This document shows positions 63,013 through 64,000 of a DNA stretch of 64,000 nt, piece after piece. The translations under genes and the position numbers were made by a program. The notes beneath the pieces were generated by a model. It saw only the letters and a program-made list of their open reading frames with translations. It was not told where the DNA came from and did no database searches. Within the stretch, counting starts at the first letter, position 1; each line of letters opens with the position of its first letter. This DNA comes from VAZQ01 sp963771845 (lineage in GTDB: Bacteria > Pseudomonadota > Alphaproteobacteria > Rhizobiales > Xanthobacteraceae): assembly GCA_963771845.1 (NCBI GenBank), contig CAVYVC010000015.1:1-64000 (forward strand), in the 5' to 3' direction.

Positions 63013-64000
63013 ATGAGCATAGCACGATCGGCGGCGGAAGTGTTGCGTGATCATGTGGTGCTGGAGCTCGAGGCGATCGACCGCATGTACCTCAACGTCT
63101 ATATACCGCACCTGCAGACAGTGGGTGCCGTGGTGGGGTACCTACGGGTTCACAAAGGCCAGCGTTTTGCGTCGACGACAGCGGTGGCGCCGATGAGCGA
63201 GACGTTCGTTCGCAATATCGAGGAGTTCGTCAATCACGAAAGCATTGATCTTGTTGCCTTTGAGAAGTGGCAGCGCAAGGACGATGTCACGCAGAAATAC
63301 CTGCGGCACTTCAGCAAGAACGAAGGTGTTCTCTATGTCGGCAAGGCTCAGGAGAAGGCGCGGATCATGCGCACGGAGCGTCGCCGCAGCCGGGTGACGG
63401 GCGGAACTTATCCGTAAATCGTGGAATCCACCGCCATGGTCAGCCACTACTATTTCTACTGCGTCGATGAAGATTTTGGGCCGTTCTTCCTGAAGTTCTG
63501 CTCCTACTTTCTCTACAACGCCAAGCTCTGCATCAACGGCCACGAATATCTCAAGCGTCAGCTTACCAAGCGTGGGGTGGAGTTCGAAGCGCTGGACAAC
63601 GGCATCAAGTCCTGTACCGACCCCAAGCTGATGCAGCGTTTGTGTGACGGTCTGTCGGCAGACAAAATCGATCGATTTGTTACGCAAGTGGTTGCGGCGG
63701 GTGCCACATCCGTTTCCCGCTCGCGATCGTGCCGCGGGCTATCGCTATCAACTCTCCATTCTGCAGGCCGAGTTCTCGCTCACCCAGGTGCTCGATCAAC
63801 CGGTGACCGGGCGCATTTTCTTCGAGGAGGTGATCCGTGAGAACCTCGATATCGGCCGGCCCAGCCAAGTGAGCCTGGTATTCGACCGCAAGATAAGCCG
63901 GCGCACACCAGGCCGATTCCGTACCCGCGTCATCACCGATGGCGGACGGCGTGGTGCCTTCGTTACACGTCGACTACAAGAAAACGCGTATCAAGCAGTA
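63013..64000 (+). pseudogene. large conserved protein of unknown function, with a stop and frameshifts; runs off the edge
   Basis: From ATG 63013: ARSAAEVLRDHVVLELEAID, MYLNVYIPHLQTVGAVVGYL and YLRHFSKNEGVLYVGKAQEK. An in-frame TAA at 63415-63417 then sits where related proteins, as I remember them, read a tryptophan codon (YP-W-IV). The frame continues with SHYYFYCVDEDFGPFFLKFC and NGHEYLKRQLTKRGVEFEAL, shifts near 63680 to AGYRYQLSILQAEFSLTQVL and EEVIRENLDIGRPSQV, and shifts again near 63940. I recognise the layout as a roughly 500-residue family of uncharacterised proteins but cannot assign a function. Confidence 0.6.

Overview
The window looks like an accessory, insertion-sequence-rich stretch of an alphaproteobacterial chromosome, most likely Nitrobacteraceae (Bradyrhizobium and relatives). 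This is inferred from family content: a SciP/DUF1153 protein, an LdtR-type MarR regulator, DUF6894, DUF992 and DUF5666-like proteins, many small rhizobial-type hypotheticals, and a mix of IS3, IS5, IS21, IS66, IS630, IS701 and IS1182 elements. No species-level marker is visible.

Layout. 0.2-8.6 kb: remnants of ordinary metabolism (an acyl-CoA dehydrogenase missing its first residues, coupled to an APH-like kinase; a methyltransferase; an extradiol dioxygenase) among gene stumps. 9.1-16 kb: a phage- or satellite-like integrated element read leftward (P4-type integrase, AlpA-like excisionase, family A DNA polymerase, winged-helix protein, an iteron-like repeat array). Its right end is the 3' half of a tRNA-Asn gene. 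17.2-22.8 kb: a three-gene set on the plus strand coding for a TIR-domain protein, a Nudix-macro fusion and a polytopic membrane protein ending in a patatin phospholipase domain. 23.1-25.7 kb: a porin-like outer-membrane protein and a second patatin (lipoprotein). 26-37 kb: duplicated segments, an intact IS3 element, a branched-chain amino-acid-type binding protein, and broken genes. 37.05-40.95 kb: three complete IS elements of three families set end to end with one TA between neighbours. 41-50 kb: small secreted or hypothetical genes, an IS66 remnant, chimeric gene stumps and an orphan DUF5681/terminase pair ending in a clear terminator. 50-64 kb: a homopolymeric G tract, a SciP-like gene, a broken L,D-transpeptidase, an IS5 element, and the remains of an exopolysaccharide locus (NusG/RfaH-like factor, sugar transferase stump, glycosyltransferase split by an IS701-family element). 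A frameshifted gene runs off the right edge.

The most interesting unit is the TIR / Nudix-macro / membrane-patatin set. TIR domains in bacterial immunity make NAD-derived signals, macro domains bind ADP-ribose derivatives, Nudix domains hydrolyse them, and patatins attack membrane lipids. Together they suggest an NAD-signal-driven abortive-infection system related in logic to Thoeris and CBASS, with all components next to each other and two of them overlapping. Function is inferred from domains only.
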